Source of the DNA: Methanosarcinales archaeon
GTDB lineage: Archaea > Halobacteriota > Methanosarcinia > Methanosarcinales > Methanogasteraceae
Direction of reading: 5' to 3'
NCBI GenBank assembly: GCA_030594905.1
Contig: JAUVEF010000039.1
Location: 1-8,584, forward strand
Length of the DNA stretch: 8,584 bases
Numbering within the stretch: the first letter of the stretch is position 1; each line of letters begins with the position of its first letter. Made by a program: the position numbers and the translations under genes. Below are positions 5,941 through 8,584 of the stretch, one piece after another. The notes beneath the pieces are model-generated. The model was given only the letters and a program-made list of their open reading frames with translations. It made no database searches and was not told the DNA's origin.

Positions 5941-6897
5941 ATGACCCTCTACGAACTCGGCGAGACTGCGATCGTGAAGCGGATCGTGAAGCGGCTGGAC
6001 ATCGAATTTGATGACTGTGCGGTCCTGGATCTCACAGATACCGAGTATCTGGTCGCAACCACCGATATGTTCCACAGGGTGACCGACTTTCCTGTTGAGA
6101 TGAGCGCATGGCAGATCGGGTGGATGTGCGCCGCAGCAACACTCAGCGACATCGCTGCGATGGGCGCACATCCACAGGGCATGCTCGTATCGATGGGTCT
6201 GCCGGACGTCGAGTCTGCATTCATTGATTCGATGATTGAGGGGATGGATGCATGTGTGCGCAAGTGTGGCACAGCCATAATCGGCGGGGACACTGACTCG
6301 CATCAGGAACTGACGATCTGCGGAACGGCGCTCGGACGCGTGCCAAAGAACCAAATACTGCGCAGGTGGGGTGCAAACGTAGGCGATCTGGTTTGCGTCA
6401 CCGGGCGCCCTGGTATGGCTGGGGCTGGCATAGCAGCACTCGGGAAGGGACATACAGAACAGGAGATGCGGGATTCAATCGCAGTGAAGAAGTTCTTTGA
6501 GCCGATTCCCCGCATAGAAGAAGGGATCCGACTTGCGGAATCGGGCGCGGTCACCGCGATGATGGATAACAGCGACGGGCTTGCACTATCATTGCACCAA
6601 CTGGCAGAGACCAACGGGTGCGGATTTCGGATATGTGCGGACCTGCTTCCGGTGCTATCAGAGCCGGATGGGTCGCAGAATCCGGATCTGGCGCTGGCGC
6701 TGTACTCCGGCGGAGACTTCGAGTTGCTCTTCACAGTTAGGGCGAGCAGACTTGCCGATGCCAGGCGTGCATGTGAACTAACCGTGATCGGCGAGGTGAC
6801 CACAGAAGGGGTATTTCTTGCGAGGGATGGGGGGGAGGGTAGTACAACTGAAGAGATCGAACGGAGGGGTTATCGGTCACTGGTGTGCTCGAGGTGA
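5941..6897 (+). CDS. thiL: Thiamine-monophosphate kinase (ThiL)
   Basis: A 318-residue cytoplasmic enzyme that phosphorylates thiamine monophosphate with ATP to give thiamine diphosphate, the last step of cofactor synthesis. Length and motif order match the AIRS/PurM-like ThiL family: N-terminal ELGE then DDCAVL (24-29), TTDMFH (40-45), LSDIAAMGAHP (68-78), GGDTDS (115-120), the second-domain DNSDGLALSLHQLAE (209-223), and YSGGDFELLFTV (255-266). The Asp residues expected to hold Mg and nucleotide (D24, D25, D42, D70, D117, D209, D212) are present. Oddities: the usual Gly before the first Asp pair is Phe (F23), and the usual Tyr of GDYEL is Phe (F260). No ribosome site lies close to ATG 5941, and an A-rich patch at 5904-5916 could give a nearly leaderless transcript. 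It is separated from the Nfu start by 76 bp. Confidence 0.93.
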   Translation: MTLYELGETAIVKRIVKRLDIEFDDCAVLDLTDTEYLVATTDMFHRVTDFPVEMSAWQIGWMCAAATLSDIAAMGAHPQGMLVSMGLPDVESAFIDSMIEGMDACVRKCGTAIIGGDTDSHQELTICGTALGRVPKNQILRRWGANVGDLVCVTGRPGMAGAGIAALGKGHTEQEMRDSIAVKKFFEPIPRIEEGIRLAESGAVTAMMDNSDGLALSLHQLAETNGCGFRICADLLPVLSEPDGSQNPDLALALYSGGDFELLFTVRASRLADARRACELTVIGEVTTEGVFLARDGGEGSTTEEIERRGYRSLVCSR

Positions 6898-6958
6898 CGA
6901 TGTCCTAAAGGTCGCTGAAACGATAGCTTTACTAACCAGTGCGGCGACCATTCATGAA

Positions 6959-6976
6959 AAGGAGGCAATAAGATTG
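6959..6976 (+). promoter_or_regulatory. Strong ribosome site that fixes a TTG start for Nfu
   Basis: AAAAGGAGG (6957-6965) is the best ribosome site in the window and lies 8 bases before TTG 6974-6976. No in-frame ATG exists at the expected N-terminus. The in-frame ATG at 6818 lies inside thiL and would add 52 residues unlike the family. TTG gives MTDIKEKVIPVMEKI, the usual Nfu beginning. Confidence 0.8.
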
Positions 6977-7204
6977 ACTGACATAAAAGAAAAGGTTATA
7001 CCTGTAATGGAGAAGATCCGACCGATGTTGCAGGCTGATGGCGGCGATATCGAACTGATCGACGTTAGTGACGACGGCGTCGTCAAAGTGAAGCTTGTTG
7101 GCGCCTGCGCCGGCTGTGCCATGTCGCAATACACGCTGAAACTCGGTGTTGAGCGTATGCTGAAACACGAGATTCCGGAAGTTACCGCTGTTGAGTCCGT
7201 ATGA
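6974..7204 (+). CDS. Stand-alone NifU C-terminal domain (Nfu) Fe-S carrier
   Basis: A 76-residue protein consisting solely of the NifU C-terminal domain, a scaffold or carrier that binds a [4Fe-4S] cluster between two subunits and passes it to client enzymes. Hallmarks are helix VIPVMEKIRPMLQADGGDIEL (8-28) and the cluster motif GACAGCAMS, with C45 and C48. The domain ends near the last residue, as in other single-domain Nfu proteins. The start is TTG 6974, chosen because of the AGGAGG site upstream and because the N-terminus then fits the family. Its stop TGA overlaps the ATG of the nifB gene by 4 bases (ATGA), implying translational coupling. From this context I infer that it may supply clusters to NifB, which carries three of them. 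A general Fe-S role is equally possible. Confidence 0.93.
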   Translation: MTDIKEKVIPVMEKIRPMLQADGGDIELIDVSDDGVVKVKLVGACAGCAMSQYTLKLGVERMLKHEIPEVTAVESV

Positions 7205-8142
7205 CATCTAATGAACACGAGGATCGTGGCGAGTGCGGGGAATGCGACGAGTACCGGGTAGCAAGAGTCAATGACCGGGACGTTCCATGGGATCCTTCGC
7301 AACTCAGGCAGATACAGGAGCACCCCTGTTTCAGCGAGGGCGCGTGTCACGCATTCGGCAGGATGCATCTTGCGGTCGCTCCGAAGTGTAACATACAGTG
7401 CAACTACTGTATCCGGGAGTTTGACTGTGTGAACGAGAGCAGACCCGGCGTCACAAGCAAGGTACTATCGCCCGATGAGGCGTTAGAACGTGTCAGAGAA
7501 GTGATCACAGACTTCCCCTACATAAAGGTGATAGGGATCGCAGGTCCTGGTGAACCACTCGCTAATGAGGAGACGTTTGAGACGCTCCGACTCCTGCAGG
7601 AGGATTTTCCACATCTGATCAAGTGCCTCAGCACCAACGGTCTCCTGCTTCCTGAGAAGGTGGATCTCTTGAATGAACTCGGAGTTTCGAATATCACAGT
7701 GACGATGAGCGCGGTTGATCCGGCTATTGGCGAGAAGATCTATTCGTTTATCAATTATCACGGGAAAAAGTACACCGGGAGGGAGGCTGCGGAGATCCTG
7801 CTCGAAAACCAGTTAAAAGGGCTTGCAAGGTCAGTTGAACTGGGCATAATAACAAAGGTGAACACAGTCCTGATACCGACTGTAAACGATCATCACATAC
7901 TCGATGTGGCAGAGAAGATCAAGAGTGTCGGGGTTTACCTGCAGAACGTCATGCCGCTCATCCCGCAGTATAAATTCGCGGACATAACGCCACCGACGCC
8001 ATCAGAGAAACGCGCCATGCAGGACAAATGTAGCAAGATCACCAAACAGATGCGGCACTGTAGGCAGTGTCGAGCGGACGCTATTGGACGACTGGGCGAG
8101 GATATTCAGGAGAAGTATTACCCGGCATCAGGGGAAACATGA
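7201..8142 (+). CDS. nifB: NifB, radical SAM nitrogenase cofactor precursor synthase (short form)
   Basis: A 313-residue radical SAM enzyme that, in studied homologues, fuses two [4Fe-4S] clusters with a carbide derived from SAM into NifB-co, the precursor of the FeMo, FeV and FeFe nitrogenase cofactors. Visible: HPCFSEGACH (41-50), CNIQCNYC with the CX3CX2C SAM-cluster cysteines C63, C67, C70, C76 and VNESRPGVTS (77-86), IAGPGEPLAN (113-122), KCLSTNGL with C142, and the C-terminal MRHCRQCRADAIGRLGED with C287 and C290. Positions corresponding to ligands of the two auxiliary clusters are filled. It lacks the C-terminal NifX/NafY-like domain of many bacterial NifB proteins, as in methanogens. 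Compared with the pattern I remember, N71 is Ile, NAVDP is MSAVDP and IPGVND is IPTVND. An N-terminal ECGEC (C12, C15) precedes the core. ATGA overlaps join it to both neighbours. No nifHDK is in view, so nitrogen fixation cannot be claimed. Confidence 0.94.
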   Translation: MTSNEHEDRGECGECDEYRVARVNDRDVPWDPSQLRQIQEHPCFSEGACHAFGRMHLAVAPKCNIQCNYCIREFDCVNESRPGVTSKVLSPDEALERVREVITDFPYIKVIGIAGPGEPLANEETFETLRLLQEDFPHLIKCLSTNGLLLPEKVDLLNELGVSNITVTMSAVDPAIGEKIYSFINYHGKKYTGREAAEILLENQLKGLARSVELGIITKVNTVLIPTVNDHHILDVAEKIKSVGVYLQNVMPLIPQYKFADITPPTPSEKRAMQDKCSKITKQMRHCRQCRADAIGRLGEDIQEKYYPASGET

Positions 8143-8584
8143 AAAAGAAACTGTACGTGCCACATCCGGGACACTTTGACGGACTGAAGAAACTCATATC
8201 AGAGGCGAAAAAGGACATCTACTCAGTCTTCATGGCAGGCTCGCCCGACTTTGTTGGTACGGGCAGGAGCAATCTTGCCGCCCCTGAGATCGATGACATA
8301 AGGGCGCAGACCGAGTACGCTCACAAAAACGGCGTGAAGATGGAGATCGTGCTCAACAGCTCGTGTATGGGCGGGCGGCATCTGACACCGGAGGGCTTCA
8401 ACCTCATCTACCGCTATCTCGGGGAGCTTGATAGCTGCGGGGTCGATACCACGGTTGTGGCAGACCCGTACTTGGTTGAGGTGATCGCAAAAGATTTTGA
8501 GATGAAACCGGTCGTATCGGTGCTCTCGTTTGTGAATTCTCCGGAGAAAGCCATCTTCTACGAGGATCTTGGCGCATCGTCGAT
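8139..8584 (+). CDS. U32 peptidase-family protein, N-terminal part
   Basis: The first 148 residues of a protein cut by the right edge. The sequence starts MKKKLYVPHPGHFDGLKKLI and contains YAHKNGVKMEIVLNSSCMGGRHL, YLGELDSCGVDTTVVADPYL and VLSFVNSPEKAIFYEDLGAS. This is the TIM-barrel pattern of U32 proteins: a helix followed by a hydrophobic strand, repeated, with 'AD/SDP' after the third strand. U32 members include collagenase-like proteases, the tRNA hydroxylation factor TrhP and the oxygen-independent ubiquinone hydroxylases UbiU/UbiV. The last two bind or depend on Fe-S clusters in some members. The diagnostic C-terminal cysteines are beyond the window, so the subtype cannot be given. ATG 8139 overlaps the nifB stop (ATGA), and AGGGG lies 4 bases before it. 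Tight coupling suggests a shared context with NifB and Nfu. Confidence 0.8.
   Translation, partial: MKKKLYVPHPGHFDGLKKLISEAKKDIYSVFMAGSPDFVGTGRSNLAAPEIDDIRAQTEYAHKNGVKMEIVLNSSCMGGRHLTPEGFNLIYRYLGELDSCGVDTTVVADPYLVEVIAKDFEMKPVVSVLSFVNSPEKAIFYEDLGASS

Noticed and set aside
5737..6453. 238-codon open frame on the minus strand across the thiL start
   Set aside because: Cys/His/Arg-rich shadow with no recognisable motif; thiL on the plus strand has every family motif.
6303..6803. 166-codon open frame on the minus strand in thiL
   Set aside because: Ser/Pro-rich shadow of the plus-strand codons; no start context.
6818..6973. ATG 6818 as the Nfu start
   Set aside because: It would add 52 residues overlapping thiL in another frame; the AGGAGG site and family length favour TTG 6974.

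Overview
The window looks archaeal and euryarchaeal, most likely from a methanogen- or ANME-related lineage such as Methanosarcinales or Syntrophoarchaeum-like groups. This rests on a DUF366 protein, an ArlJ/FlaJ-like double-domain T2SF membrane protein, an archaeal ThiL, and a short NifB with no NifX domain next to a stand-alone NifU C-terminal (Nfu) protein. TATA-like AT-rich boxes and GGAG/GGTG ribosome sites fit this. The genus cannot be fixed from the window.

Layout. (1) 2-208 (+): the last 68 codons of an unrecognised small protein. (2) 327-986 (-): a convergent DUF366 protein with a striking Asn-x-x repeat at its N-terminus, encoded by nine 9-bp units. (3) 987-1054: a compact divergent promoter. 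(4) 1055-5811 (+): a two-gene operon. It encodes a 697-residue cytoplasmic coiled-coil protein, then, 14 bp later, an 882-residue membrane protein. The latter has a Pro/Glu-rich N-terminus containing a 201-bp tandem duplication and two fused T2SF (GspF/TadC/ArlJ-type) modules. No secretion ATPase, pilin or prepilin peptidase is in the window. (5) 5812-5940: an intergenic gap with an 8-bp inverted repeat. (6) 5941-6897 (+): thiamine-monophosphate kinase. (7) 6974-8584 (+): a tightly coupled run of Nfu (TTG start with a strong AGGAGG site), NifB (ATGA overlap) and a U32 peptidase-family protein (ATGA overlap, cut by the window edge).

Functionally there are two stories. The coiled-coil and T2SF pair suggests a type IV pilus-like or other membrane-anchored machine with a dedicated large cytoplasmic coiled-coil partner. 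This is the least described part of the window and the best candidate for a new system. The Nfu-NifB-U32 run suggests delivery of Fe-S clusters by Nfu to the radical-SAM enzyme NifB, which makes the NifB-co precursor of nitrogenase cofactors. The U32 protein is an unexpected third member.
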